The notes under the pieces are model-generated. The model did not search any database, was not told the origin of the DNA, and saw only the letters and a program-made list of their open reading frames with translations. DNA of 43,730 nucleotides from Verrucomicrobia bacterium 12-59-8 (GTDB lineage: Bacteria; Verrucomicrobiota; Verrucomicrobiae; Verrucomicrobiales; Verrucomicrobiaceae), in assembly GCA_002279765.1 (NCBI GenBank), contig NCCR01000016.1, forward strand, positions 1 through 43,730. Direction: 5' to 3'. Below are positions 14,788 through 23,612 of this stretch, piece after piece. The stretch's first letter is position 1, and every line of letters begins with the position of its first letter. Made by a program: the position numbers and the translations under genes.

Positions 14788-16236
14788 ATGAACTCATCTC
14801 CTCTGAAACCAAACCAGCGCCGATTCCTCCCAGCTTCCGTATTGGGTCTTGTGCTCCTGACCGTCAGCGCCGCTGGCGGTGCTGAAGACGCGCCGAAAAA
14901 AATCACCCGAGGCACCTATTATCAAAACCCGCTCAGCTACAGCACTACGCGTGATCCAGACCGGCCGAAGTATGTGCGCAACGCGAGCGAACTCGGCATC
15001 GACTCGCTGCTGAACGTCAAGTGGCTCGATGTGGGACTCGACTACCGATTCCGCTACGAGTACCGAGACAACGACCTGCGGCGTGCGCAGAAGGGAGTGG
15101 ACCAGCCGCTGCTCCACCGCACACGTGCCTACATCGGCATCAGGGAGATTCTCGATCCCTTCCGATTTGCCTTTGAGATGCAGGATTCACGCCGTGAAAA
15201 CAGCCAGTATGTGCGTGACAATCGTGACGTGAATGAGTTTGAGCTGATCCGCGCCTACGTGGAGCTCTATTTCAAAGATCTCTTTGGACATGATGCCATC
15301 GGCAACGCCCGGCCGTTCAGCATCCGCTACGGTATTCATAACTTTGAGTTCCTCGACCGCCGCCTCATCGGCAACAACCAATGGCGCAACACTGCGAACG
15401 CTTTTCAGGGCTTCCACGGAAGCATCGGCCAAGAAAGCAGCGACTGGCAGCTCGATTTGCTCGCGGTGCAGCCGCTGAATCGCCTGAAATATGACGTGGA
15501 CCGGCCGGTGGAGCAGCAGTGGATGTATGCCGTCATTGGCCATTTGCGTCAGTGGTCTGACATCATCACGTTGGAGCCTTACTATCTCGCGCTGCATCAG
15601 TCCGCCCATGCGGGCGTGGCAGAGCGGACGGTACATAATCCAGGCCTGCGTGGCTATGGCATCGTCGGCGCCACGGGTTTCGACTATGACGCCAGCATGA
15701 ACTACCAGTTCGGTCAGAATGGCACCAGCAAAGTACGTGCCTATGCCGGAACTGTGGAGGTGGGGTACACCCTGAGTTCCAATCCGTGGAAGCCACGCGT
15801 TAGCCTGTTTTACGGCTATGCCAGCGGTGACCGCAATCCGAACGACAACACAGACAACCGCTTCGAGCGCTTCTTCGGCTTTGGCCGCCCGTGGTCGGCG
15901 AACGATTACATCGTCTTTGAAAACATCAGCACACCCAAGGTCCGGGTCGAACTCAAACCGCGCCACGATCTGCGGGTGGACTTTGGTTACAGCTACTACT
16001 GGCTCGCCAGCGCCAGGGACCGCTTCTCCGCCGCCAACAACGCCCGCGACCGCACGGGGCGCAGCGGGAACTTCCTTGGCCAGGAGTTCGACATCCGCGC
16101 CCGCTATACCTGGAACCCCAAAACAGAGATCACCATCGGCTACTCCTACTTTGCAGCGGGAGGCTTCGTCGAGCGCCAGGTGCAGCGCCCCAGCACCAAC
16201 TTCGCCTACTTCGAATTCAGCCACCGCTTCTTCTGA
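14788..16236 (+). CDS. Outer-membrane porin, alginate-export-like beta barrel
   Basis: A 482-residue protein with a signal peptide (ASVLGLVLLTVSAAGGA) and a body of alternating amphipathic beta strands rich in Tyr, Arg and Asp, ending in FAYFEFSHRFF, the terminal aromatic expected of an outer-membrane barrel. Segments such as RFAFEMQDSRRENSQY, RPFSIRYGIHNFEFLDRRLIG and EVGYTLSSNPWKPRVSLFYGYASGD resemble the alginate_exp family (AlgE-like), which in many bacteria acts as a general anion or carbohydrate porin. It is the first gene of the sulfate-uptake run, so sulfate or an organosulfur anion is the likely cargo. It has no cysteine and three internal methionines. The leader alignment supports the ATG at 14788. 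Confidence 0.82.
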   Translation: MNSSPLKPNQRRFLPASVLGLVLLTVSAAGGAEDAPKKITRGTYYQNPLSYSTTRDPDRPKYVRNASELGIDSLLNVKWLDVGLDYRFRYEYRDNDLRRAQKGVDQPLLHRTRAYIGIREILDPFRFAFEMQDSRRENSQYVRDNRDVNEFELIRAYVELYFKDLFGHDAIGNARPFSIRYGIHNFEFLDRRLIGNNQWRNTANAFQGFHGSIGQESSDWQLDLLAVQPLNRLKYDVDRPVEQQWMYAVIGHLRQWSDIITLEPYYLALHQSAHAGVAERTVHNPGLRGYGIVGATGFDYDASMNYQFGQNGTSKVRAYAGTVEVGYTLSSNPWKPRVSLFYGYASGDRNPNDNTDNRFERFFGFGRPWSANDYIVFENISTPKVRVELKPRHDLRVDFGYSYYWLASARDRFSAANNARDRTGRSGNFLGQEFDIRARYTWNPKTEITIGYSYFAAGGFVERQVQRPSTNFAYFEFSHRFF

Positions 16237-16311
16237 TCAGAAGTGAAAAGAGCAAACCCCAGAGACTCCACAATTCGTCCTTCCTAACTTCCAACCCTCA
16301 TCCAAAACTCC

Positions 16312-17301
16312 ATGAAAACCTCATTCAGCCTCCTCTCCGCCATTCTCCTCGGCCTCAGCGCGCACGCAGCCGACTTTGAGCTGCTCAACGTCTCCTATGA
16401 TCCCACCCGTGAACTCTACGCAGAGTTTAACAAGGCCTTCGCCAAACATTACAAGGAAAGCACGGGTAAAAAAGTCAGCATTGACCAGTCTCACGGCGGC
16501 TCTGGCAAGCAGGCACGCGCCGTCATCGACGGTTTGGAAGCCGATGTGGTGACTCTGGCGCTGGCCGGAGACATTGACGTGATCGGCCAGCAGGCCGGGT
16601 TGATCGCGAAAGACTGGCAGAAGCGTCTGCCCAACAGCAGCGCGCCATATACGAGTACGATCGTGTTTGTCGTGCGGAAGGACAACCCGAAGAACATTCA
16701 GGACTGGGACGACCTGGTGAAGGAGGGAGTGAATGTCATCACGCCCAATCCAAAAACCTCCGGTGGAGCGCGCTGGAACTACCTGGCCGCCTGGGCCTAC
16801 GCCCTGAAGAAAACCGGCAGTGAGGCCAAGGCGAAAGAGTTCATCGCAGCGCTCTTCAAAAACGTGCCGGTGCTGGACACTGGTGCGCGTGCCGCCACTA
16901 CGACCTTTGCGCAGCGTGGCATCGGCGACGTGTTCCTCTCCTGGGAAAACGAAGCCTGGCTCATCCAGCGCGAGTTCCCCGGCCAGACGAAGATCATTGT
17001 GCCCTCCATCAGCATCCTTGCAGAACCGACCGTGGCCGTAGTGGACAAGAACGCCGAAAAAAAAGGCACCGCCGAAGTCGCGAAAGCCTACCTCGAATAC
17101 CTTTATTCTCCCGAGGCGCAGGACATCATCGGCAAAAACTACTACCGCCCGCGTGATGCCGCAGCAGCAGCGAAGTACAGCGCCCGCTTTCCAAAACTGA
17201 ACCTCGTCACCATCGACGGCGACTTCGGCGGCTGGGGCCAGGCACAGAAGAAACACTTCGATGAAGGCGGCATCTTTGATCAGATCTACCAAGGCAAATA
17301 A
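16312..17301 (+). CDS. sbp: Sulfate ABC transporter substrate-binding protein
   Basis: A 329-residue periplasmic protein with a signal peptide ([15 protein letters not shown]) and the typical Sbp/CysP sequence: [15 protein letters not shown], the [20 protein letters not shown] sulfate-binding region, [18 protein letters not shown] and the late [16 protein letters not shown]. It captures sulfate (or thiosulfate) and delivers it to CysTW. The mature chain contains neither cysteine nor methionine, as known for the Salmonella sulfate-binding protein. It follows the porin by 75 bp and precedes cysteine synthase. No helical hairpin or terminator separates it from the next gene. Confidence 0.93.
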   Translation: MKTSFSLLSAILLGLSAHAADFELLNVSYDPTRELYAEFNKAFAKHYKESTGKKVSIDQSHGGSGKQARAVIDGLEADVVTLALAGDIDVIGQQAGLIAKDWQKRLPNSSAPYTSTIVFVVRKDNPKNIQDWDDLVKEGVNVITPNPKTSGGARWNYLAAWAYALKKTGSEAKAKEFIAALFKNVPVLDTGARAATTTFAQRGIGDVFLSWENEAWLIQREFPGQTKIIVPSISILAEPTVAVVDKNAEKKGTAEVAKAYLEYLYSPEAQDIIGKNYYRPRDAAAAAKYSARFPKLNLVTIDGDFGGWGQAQKKHFDEGGIFDQIYQGK

Positions 17302-17333
17302 CTTGCGGTCATTTTTTTCAACCCACTCCAGTC

Positions 17334-18296
17334 ATGTCTTACTTCTCCAATATCGTCGAATCGGTCGGACGTACTCCGCTGGTGAAGCTCAATCGCATCA
17401 CCTCCGATCTGAAGGCCACCATCGCCCTCAAAGGCGAGTTTAAGAACCCACTCGGCAGTGTGAAGGACCGGATCGGTCGCGCCATGATCGAGGCGGCGGA
17501 GCTGTCCGGCACCTTGCAGCCGGGCGCGCACATCATTGAGCCAACCAGCGGCAACACGGGCATCGCGCTCGCTTTTGTGGCGGCGGCAAAAGGCTACCCG
17601 CTGACACTGGCAATGCCCGAGAGCATGAGTCTGGAGCGACGCACGCTGCTCACACTGCTCGGTGCAAATCTTGTGCTCACACCTGCCAAGGATGGCATGA
17701 AGGGCGCAATCAAGCGTGCGGAGGAACTGCTGGCCGAAACGCCTGGCGCATGGATGCCACAGCAGTTTGAGAATCCCGCCAACCCTGAGATCCATCGCCA
17801 AACCACTGCCTACGAAATCTGGAACGACACCGAAGGGAAGATCGACATATTCGTCGCCGCCGTTGGCACGGGCGGCACACTTACGGGCGTGAGCGAGGTG
17901 ATCAAAACACGTAAACCTTCGCTGCGGTCCATCGCGGTGGAGCCTGCGGCATCACCCGTCATCACGCAGACGCGCAACGGTCAGCCGACACAACCCGGCC
18001 CGCACAAGATTCAAGGCACGGGCGCGGGTTTTGTGCCGAAGAACCTCAATCTCGGTATCGTCGATGAGGTGATTCAGGTCACGAACGAGGACGCCATTGT
18101 CACAGCGCAGCGGCTTGCCCGTGAGGAGGGCCTACTTGTCGGCATATCCACCGGTGCGAATGTCTGGGCAGCGCTGCAAGTGGCGGCACGACCCGAGAAT
18201 GCCGGGAAACTCATCGTCACCGTCGGTTGCAGCACTGGCGAGCGCTATCTCTCCACCGCACTCGCTGATGAGGCACGCAACAAAGTCAGCGCTTGA
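17334..18296 (+). CDS. cysK: Cysteine synthase (O-acetylserine sulfhydrylase)
   Basis: A 320-residue PLP enzyme that makes cysteine from O-acetylserine and sulfide. Visible are the PLP lysine in [11 protein letters not shown], the substrate loop [12 protein letters not shown], the phosphate-binding loop [13 protein letters not shown] and the late [13 protein letters not shown] and [11 protein letters not shown] stretches. The sequence fits CysK better than CysM, for example in the length and the TSGNTG loop. It is embedded in the sulfate-transport run, 32 bp after the binding protein and 4 bp before the deacylase. In Bacillus, CysK also serves as the signal partner of the Rrf2 regulator CymR; a similar link with the nearby Rrf2 protein is conceivable but not shown. 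Confidence 0.92.
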   Translation: MSYFSNIVESVGRTPLVKLNRITSDLKATIALKGEFKNPLGSVKDRIGRAMIEAAELSGTLQPGAHIIEPTSGNTGIALAFVAAAKGYPLTLAMPESMSLERRTLLTLLGANLVLTPAKDGMKGAIKRAEELLAETPGAWMPQQFENPANPEIHRQTTAYEIWNDTEGKIDIFVAAVGTGGTLTGVSEVIKTRKPSLRSIAVEPAASPVITQTRNGQPTQPGPHKIQGTGAGFVPKNLNLGIVDEVIQVTNEDAIVTAQRLAREEGLLVGISTGANVWAALQVAARPENAGKLIVTVGCSTGERYLSTALADEARNKVSA

Positions 18297-18300
18297 AACC

Positions 18301-19077
18301 ATGACACTTCCATCCCATTTGCAGTTTACCGGCAGGCACGCTTTTCAGCGTGGCATCATCCCGCTGCCGGCCTCACGACTGATGATTGAAATGGATCCGC
18401 CAGCACAAGGCATCTTCATCCCGAAGATTGTCAGCAAGCCCGTGAAACCGGGCCACGGCATCAAGATCGGCATCTTCGCCGGCATCCATGGGGACGAGGA
18501 GGCGGGCACGCTCGCCACGCAGGAGCTCATTCGCTGGGCGGCCGAAAAACCGGAGGAACTGCATGACTACGAGCTGCATTTCTTCCCGATCTGCAATCCC
18601 ACGGGCCGCAATCTGGGCACTCGGCACAGCCACAGCGGCCTGGATCTGAATCGTGAGTTCTGGTTTGGTTCGATCGAGCCCGAAGTCGTTTATCTGGAAG
18701 CTGAACTGCGTCGTGAGCTCTATGATGGCATCATCTCGCTGCACTCGGATGACACCTCCGACGGATGCTATGGCTTCGTCAGCGGTGCGCTGCTCAGCGA
18801 GCATCTGCTTGAGCCCGCTCTACAGGCCTCCAGTGAGTTTTTGCCACGTAACGAGCAGCACATCATCGACGGCTTCCTCGCCGCGCGCGGTATCATCAAG
18901 GAAGGCTACCTCGGCATCCTCAGCGCTCCGCCGGAGCAGCGTCCGCATGCGCTGGAAATCGTGTTTGAGACTCCTGCGCTCGCGCCGATGGATGCGCAGG
19001 TCAAAGCGACCGTCGCCGCAGTGAAACGCATCCTTGCGGAATACCGCGAACTTCAGGCCTACGCCGCCAACTTGTAA
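18301..19077 (+). CDS. AspA/AstE-like zinc deacylase (M14-like), in the sulfate operon
   Basis: A 258-residue metallohydrolase of the succinylglutamate desuccinylase/aspartoacylase group. The zinc-binding GIHGDEEAG supplies His and Glu, the substrate-binding NPTGRNLGTR and GLDLNREFW blocks follow, ISLHSDD gives the third zinc ligand, and EIVFETPA carries the late catalytic Glu. The start at 18301 lies 4 bp after cysK stops; the open frame extends upstream into cysK but that is a shadow. Its partners in the operon suggest a sulfur substrate, for example an N-acyl cysteine or a gamma-glutamyl thiol, but this is guesswork. It does not look like a carboxypeptidase of the classical digestive type. 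Confidence 0.8.
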   Translation: MTLPSHLQFTGRHAFQRGIIPLPASRLMIEMDPPAQGIFIPKIVSKPVKPGHGIKIGIFAGIHGDEEAGTLATQELIRWAAEKPEELHDYELHFFPICNPTGRNLGTRHSHSGLDLNREFWFGSIEPEVVYLEAELRRELYDGIISLHSDDTSDGCYGFVSGALLSEHLLEPALQASSEFLPRNEQHIIDGFLAARGIIKEGYLGILSAPPEQRPHALEIVFETPALAPMDAQVKATVAAVKRILAEYRELQAYAANL

Positions 19078-19086
19078 TCAGCGCCC

Positions 19087-19911
19087 ATGGCACGTCCACG
19101 ACATGTGTTGCCTGGCTTCAGGCTTTCACTCGGCTTCACCATCACCTATTTGAGCCTCATCGTGCTCTTCCCGCTGTCCATGCTCGTGTGGAAAGCCACA
19201 AGCGGCGGGTGGGAGCACATGCTGGACACGCTGACGCAGGCACGCGTGATTTCATCTCTCAAGCTCAGCTTCGGGACGGCCTTCGCTGCGGCGCTAGTAA
19301 ATGCGGTCTTCGGCCTGATCACCGCCTGGGCGCTGGAGCGCTACTCATTCCCGGGCCGTCGCCTGCTGGATGCCATGGTCGATCTGCCCTTTGCGCTGCC
19401 CACGGCCGTGGCCGGCATCGCGCTGGTCACACTGTATGCGCCGAATGGCTGGATTGGTGCGTGGCTGGCACAATATGACATCAAGGCCGCTTACGCGCCG
19501 CTGGGCATCACGATCGCGCTGACCTTTGTGGGCTTCCCTTTCGTCGTGCGCACCTTGCAACCCGTCATTGCCGATCTCTCGATGGATGTCGAGGAAGCCG
19601 CAGCCTGCCTGGGTGCGAACCGCTGGCAGACGCTCACTCGCGTCGTGTTTCCAGCGCTGCTTCCTTCCACGCTCGCCGGTATGACGCTCGCCTTTGGCCG
19701 CGCAGTCGGTGAATACGGCAGCGTCGTCTTTATCTCGGGCAATCTGCCCTTCAAAACGGAGATCGCGCCACTGCTGATCACGATGCGTCTGGAGGAATAT
19801 GACTACTCCGGTGCTGCCACCATTGGGGTGGTGATGCTGGCTGCGTCTTTTGCCATTTTGCTGCTGTCCAATTTGCTTGCCCAGTGGAGCCGGAAACGCA
19901 CCGGGAGATGA
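19087..19911 (+). CDS. cysT: Sulfate ABC transporter permease CysT
   Basis: A 274-residue inner-membrane permease with about six hydrophobic helices. The cytoplasmic EAA loop is EEAAACLGANRWQTLTRVVFP, which docks on the ATPase. The block DLPFALPTAVAGIALVTLYAPNGWIG and the ending region FISGNLPFKTEIAPLLITMRLEEYDY are characteristic of CysT (CysU). With CysW it forms the transmembrane channel for sulfate. It begins 9 bp after the deacylase. A 216-bp gap containing a REP-like palindrome separates it from cysW, an unusual break within such operons. Confidence 0.93.
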   Translation: MARPRHVLPGFRLSLGFTITYLSLIVLFPLSMLVWKATSGGWEHMLDTLTQARVISSLKLSFGTAFAAALVNAVFGLITAWALERYSFPGRRLLDAMVDLPFALPTAVAGIALVTLYAPNGWIGAWLAQYDIKAAYAPLGITIALTFVGFPFVVRTLQPVIADLSMDVEEAAACLGANRWQTLTRVVFPALLPSTLAGMTLAFGRAVGEYGSVVFISGNLPFKTEIAPLLITMRLEEYDYSGAATIGVVMLAASFAILLLSNLLAQWSRKRTGR

Positions 19912-20015
19912 TGCCCTTTATTCTTGCTCCACGCGACACCCAAGACATGCACGTAAAACTAGACATCTATTGTAATTCCGCCGCCGCCAGAGGGGCTGAT
20001 CGCTTCGTCCGGATT

Positions 20016-20029
20016 CCGGCTAAAGCCGG
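20016..20029. repeat. REP-like palindrome in the cysT-cysW gap
   Basis: The sequence CCGGCTAAAGCCGG is a perfect palindromic hairpin (CCGGCT/AGCCGG with a two-base centre), followed by TACTACAGAA. Short motifs of this kind recur in intergenic DNA of related bacteria, from memory. The rest of the 216-bp gap shows no gene. It is one copy only in this window, so its status as a dispersed repeat is inferred. Confidence 0.45.
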
Positions 20030-20127
20030 TACTACAGAACAGCGCTAGGTGACTCGGAAGCCTTTCTCACACAACTGATCCTTCGCCTGCCCATCGCTGA
20101 ATTTTTGCATTCTTTATTTGAAGATCC

Positions 20128-20988
20128 ATGGCCGCCATCATCGACATTTCCCCTGCCCGCCTCACGCGCCCGCGCAATGCCACCTCTGATTCTCTTGCCT
20201 CGCGTTTGCTGATCATTGGCACGGCGGTAGGTTTCATGGGGCTTATGTTTGTGCTGCCGCTGGTTGTCATTTTTAAGGAGGCGTTTCGCAAAGGGTGGGA
20301 GGGCTTCATCGAGGCTTTTGATGATGGGGCCACGATGCATGCCATCTGGCTCACGCTGAAAGTGGCGGCCATCACGGTGCCGCTGAACACGCTGTTTGGG
20401 CTCGCGGCGGCGTGGTGTGTTTCGCGTTTTCAGTTTCGTGGCAAACGCTTCCTCACTTCGCTGATCGAGCTGCCGCTGTGGGTCTCCCCCATCATCGCGG
20501 GGATGGTTTTTGTGCTGCTCTTCGGTGCGCAGGGGTTGTTTGGTCCGACGTTGAAGGAGCATGGCATCAAGATCATTTTCGCGCTGTCCGGCATCGTGCT
20601 GAGCACCATCTTTGTCACCTTCACGTTCGTCGCGCGCATCTTGGCACCGCAAATGGAAGCGCAGGGGCAGGCCGAAGAAGAAGCTGCCATGACGCTGGGC
20701 GCGAACGGTTTCCAAATGTTCTGGCGCGTCACACTGCCAAAGATCAAGTGGGGGCTGCTCTATGGCATCATCCTCTGCAACGCCCGCAGCATGGGCGAGT
20801 TCGGTGCGGTGTCCGTCGTCAGCGGCCACATCCGCAACAAGACTAACACCGTGCCGCTGCACATCGAAGTTTTGTACAACGAATACCAATTCGTGCCCGC
20901 CTTTGCCGTCGCCTCCGTACTGGCCCTGCTGGCGCTGGTGACCCTGATTTTGAAAACTCTGACGACCACTCAACGAGGAGCAGCATGA
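20128..20988 (+). CDS. cysW: Sulfate ABC transporter permease CysW
   Basis: A 286-residue permease, partner of CysT. The EAA loop reads [24 protein letters not shown], and [27 protein letters not shown] and [24 protein letters not shown] are characteristic CysW blocks. It has about six hydrophobic helices. Its stop overlaps the start of cysA by four bases (ATGA at 20985-20988), indicating translational coupling. The N-terminal extension of about 25 residues is cytoplasmic and unremarkable. Confidence 0.93.
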   Translation: MAAIIDISPARLTRPRNATSDSLASRLLIIGTAVGFMGLMFVLPLVVIFKEAFRKGWEGFIEAFDDGATMHAIWLTLKVAAITVPLNTLFGLAAAWCVSRFQFRGKRFLTSLIELPLWVSPIIAGMVFVLLFGAQGLFGPTLKEHGIKIIFALSGIVLSTIFVTFTFVARILAPQMEAQGQAEEEAAMTLGANGFQMFWRVTLPKIKWGLLYGIILCNARSMGEFGAVSVVSGHIRNKTNTVPLHIEVLYNEYQFVPAFAVASVLALLALVTLILKTLTTTQRGAA

Positions 20989-21719
20989 GCATCCACATCC
21001 ACCAAATCTCCAAAACCTTCGGCAGCTTCAACGCATTAAAGAACGTCGATCTCGAAGTCAAAACCGGCGAACTCGTCGCGCTGCTGGGCCCCAGCGGCAG
21101 CGGCAAGACCACGCTGCTGCGCATCATCGCCGGGCTCGAATTCGCCGACGCGGGCGAGGGCCGCATCCAGTTTCATGGCGCTGACGTCACCAATCGCAGC
21201 GCCTACGAGCGCAAGGCGGGATTCGTCTTCCAGAACTACGCTCTTTTCAATCACATGACCGTCGCTGAAAACATTGCCTTCGGCCTGCGCGTTATGCCAC
21301 GGTCCACGAGGCCTGACTGCGAAGACATCGACAAATCAGTCACCGAGCTGCTGCGCCGCATCGCCCTCGAAGGCTACGGAGATCGCTACCCCTCACAGCT
21401 CAGCGGTGGGCAGAAACAGCGCGTAGCGCTGGCCCGAGCGCTCGCTGTCGGCCCGCAGGTTCTCCTGCTCGACGAACCTTTCGGAGCCCTCGATGCCAAA
21501 GTGCGGAAGACCCTGCGCAAATGGCTTCGCCAGTTTCACAACGAGACCAAAGTCACCACCCTGTTCGTCACCCACGATCAGGACGAAGCCTTTGAGCTCG
21601 CCGACCGCGTCGTCGTCCTGCATGAGGGCGACATCCAGCAGATCGGTTCACCGCAGCAACTGCGCGAGCATCCGAAGAATGAGTTTGTGGCGGACTTCCT
21701 CGATTGTGTGATGATTTGA
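20985..21719 (+). CDS. cysA: Sulfate ABC transporter ATP-binding protein CysA, short form
   Basis: A 244-residue ATPase that powers sulfate import. Walker A is GPSGSGKT, the signature [16 protein letters not shown], Walker [13 protein letters not shown], and the switch histidine lies in [10 protein letters not shown]. The domain order and the [18 protein letters not shown] start match CysA. It ends right after the nucleotide-binding domain, without the C-terminal regulatory domain of about 100 residues found in E. coli CysA. It has one of the few clear Shine-Dalgarno sequences in the window (GAGGAG, 20974-20979). It ends the sulfate run; the next gene is on the opposite strand. Confidence 0.93.
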   Translation: MSIHIHQISKTFGSFNALKNVDLEVKTGELVALLGPSGSGKTTLLRIIAGLEFADAGEGRIQFHGADVTNRSAYERKAGFVFQNYALFNHMTVAENIAFGLRVMPRSTRPDCEDIDKSVTELLRRIALEGYGDRYPSQLSGGQKQRVALARALAVGPQVLLLDEPFGALDAKVRKTLRKWLRQFHNETKVTTLFVTHDQDEAFELADRVVVLHEGDIQQIGSPQQLREHPKNEFVADFLDCVMI

Positions 21720-21737
21720 GGAAGAGGGACAATTCTC

Positions 21738-22895
21738 TCATCTTCCCTGCTTCACACGCAGCAACTTCTCCCCCGCCGCATTCAAAGTCTCCACCTGCTT
21801 CGCGTAGTGAAAGCGGATGAAGCGGTGTTCGGGTTCGCGGAAGAAGCTGGAGCCGGGGACGCCGGCGACGCCGACTTCGCGCACGAACCATTCGGCGGCT
21901 TCGGTGTCGGTGGCGAAGCCGAGAGATGAGATGTCCATGAGGACGTAGTAAGCGCCGTGGGGTTCAGTGTAAGGAAGGCCGGTGGCGCGGAGATGCTTAA
22001 GGAAGAGATCGCGCTTCTCCGTGTAGAGATCACGCAGGCCGTGGTAGTAGCTGTCCGGCAGTTCCAGTCCGGCGACGGCGGCTTCCTGCAGAGGTGCGGC
22101 GGCACCGACGGTGAGGAAGTCATGCACCTTACGCGCCTGGGCGATGATGTGTGGGGCGGCCTGCACGTAGCCCAGACGCCAGCCGGTGATGGAGTAGGTT
22201 TTGGAAAGTGAATTGCACACAATCACGCGCTCTGCAGCGCCAGGAAGCGAGTGCATGTACACATGCTCATGCGGGGCATAGACGATGTGCTCGTAGGGCT
22301 CGTCAGTGATGACGAAGGCATCGTGCTTTTCGGCGAGATCGAGGATCATCTGCAGTTCGGCACGGGTGAAGACTTTGCCGGTGGGGTTGGACGGATTGCA
22401 GACGATGATGGCTTTCGCACCTTGGGCAAAGGCACGCGCCAGTTCATCGGGATCAAAGCCGAACTGGGGCGGGCGCAGCGGGACGTAGATGGGCTCGGCA
22501 CCGGAGAGGATGGCGTCTGCGGCGTAGTTTTCGTAGAAGGGTGAGAAGACGATGACTTTGTCCCCCGGCTCGCAGCAGGTCATCATGGCGCACATCATGG
22601 CCTCGGTGCTGCCGCAGGTGACGACGAGGTTTTGATCTGGATCAACAGGGGTGCCGGAGAAATGCGTGATCTTTTTGGCGAGCGCCTGGCGAAAGCGCGG
22701 CGCACCCCACGTCACGGCATACTGATGAAACGGACCACGAGTGGCGCGCTCAAGCGCGGCGAGCAGTTCCTCGGGCGGATTGAAGTCGGGGAAGCCCTGG
22801 GAAAGATTGATCGCTCCATGCTGGTTCGAAAGGCGCGTCATTCCGCGGATGACGGATTCAGTGAAGGCGTGGAGGCGGCGGGAAGTTGCAGGCAT
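21738..22895 (-). CDS. Class I/II aminotransferase
   Basis: A 385-residue PLP-dependent aminotransferase of fold type I. The PLP lysine is in NSLSKTYSITGWRLGY; the VIVCNPSNPTGKVFTRAEL and DEPYEHIVY blocks and the start INLSQGFPDF are typical of the subfamily containing YbdL (methionine aminotransferase) and kynurenine aminotransferases. A methionine or aromatic amino donor is therefore likely, which would again touch sulfur metabolism, but the donor cannot be read from sequence. I chose ATG 22895; the upstream extension of 32 codons is unlike the family and overlaps the divergent gene. The gene is convergent with cysA, with 18 bp between. Confidence 0.88.
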   Translation of the reverse strand: MPATSRRLHAFTESVIRGMTRLSNQHGAINLSQGFPDFNPPEELLAALERATRGPFHQYAVTWGAPRFRQALAKKITHFSGTPVDPDQNLVVTCGSTEAMMCAMMTCCEPGDKVIVFSPFYENYAADAILSGAEPIYVPLRPPQFGFDPDELARAFAQGAKAIIVCNPSNPTGKVFTRAELQMILDLAEKHDAFVITDEPYEHIVYAPHEHVYMHSLPGAAERVIVCNSLSKTYSITGWRLGYVQAAPHIIAQARKVHDFLTVGAAAPLQEAAVAGLELPDSYYHGLRDLYTEKRDLFLKHLRATGLPYTEPHGAYYVLMDISSLGFATDTEAAEWFVREVGVAGVPGSSFFREPEHRFIRFHYAKQVETLNAAGEKLLRVKQGR

Positions 22896-22948
22896 CCTTG
22901 CGATTTGGACGAGATGCCGCGAACGTGCAACCAACCAATCTGACTCAC

Positions 22949-23599
22949 ATGCTCCATCGCATTCTCCTGCTCTCCCTGCTGCTCCCGGCACCGTTCCTGT
23001 GCGCCGCCGAAGAGTGGCAGCCCCTGTTCAACGGCAGGGACCTGACCGGCTGGCGGGCCAATGTCCTGCCGGAATCTTTCTCCGTGGTGGATGGAGCCAT
23101 CCGGGCACATGCCACAAGGCCCAGCTCCCATCTGTTTTATGCAGGTGACCTGAAAACCGACTTCATGTGCTTCAAGAATATCGTGCTGGAAGCGACCTGC
23201 CGCAGCGAGCCGAATTCAAACTCCGGCATCTTCATTCACACCGACATGACCACGCGCGACAGCTCGCGGCATCTGGCGAAGGGCTACGAAATCCAGCTCA
23301 ACAGCACCGCGAAGGAGAAACGCAAGACCGGCAGCCTGTATACGGTGGTGGATCTCGCTCAGTCGCCGGTGGATGAGAGCCAGTGGTTCCGGCTGCGCGT
23401 CACCATGAGCGGCAAGCGCATCATGATTCATCTCAATGACAAGCAGGTGGTGGACTACACCGAGCCGGACAATGTGAAGCGCCCGCCCGAACGTGCCGGA
23501 CGATTGATTGATCCGCAGGGCGGCGGCATTGCCCTGCAGGCGCATGATCCGGGGAGTATTTTCTACTTCAAAGACATCCGCATCAAGCGCCTGCCGTGA
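22949..23599 (+). CDS. DUF1080 (3-keto-disaccharide hydrolase family) secreted protein, second copy
   Basis: A 216-residue exported protein with a signal peptide (MLHRILLLSLLLPAPFLCAA) and a DUF1080 domain: EEWQPLFNGRDLTGWR at the start, NSNSGIFIHTDMTTRD in the middle, GYEIQLNST and the ending FYFKDIRIKRLP. It shares the fold with the protein encoded at 716-1354 but differs in loops. It is divergent from the aminotransferase, with 53 bp between the two starts. The ATG at 22949 was chosen because the signal peptide begins there; the frame is open further upstream. Substrate unknown; a role in oligosaccharide breakdown is inferred from the family. Confidence 0.83.
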   Translation: MLHRILLLSLLLPAPFLCAAEEWQPLFNGRDLTGWRANVLPESFSVVDGAIRAHATRPSSHLFYAGDLKTDFMCFKNIVLEATCRSEPNSNSGIFIHTDMTTRDSSRHLAKGYEIQLNSTAKEKRKTGSLYTVVDLAQSPVDESQWFRLRVTMSGKRIMIHLNDKQVVDYTEPDNVKRPPERAGRLIDPQGGGIALQAHDPGSIFYFKDIRIKRLP

Positions 23600-23612
23600 A
23601 ATCCCGTTGATC

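Noticed and set aside
16230..16243. Perfect palindrome CTTCTGATCAGAAG at the porin stop codon
   Set aside because: Short and without a loop or T tract; it may be chance.
18097..18300. N-terminal extension of the deacylase
   Set aside because: It overlaps the end of cysK in another frame and has no family match.
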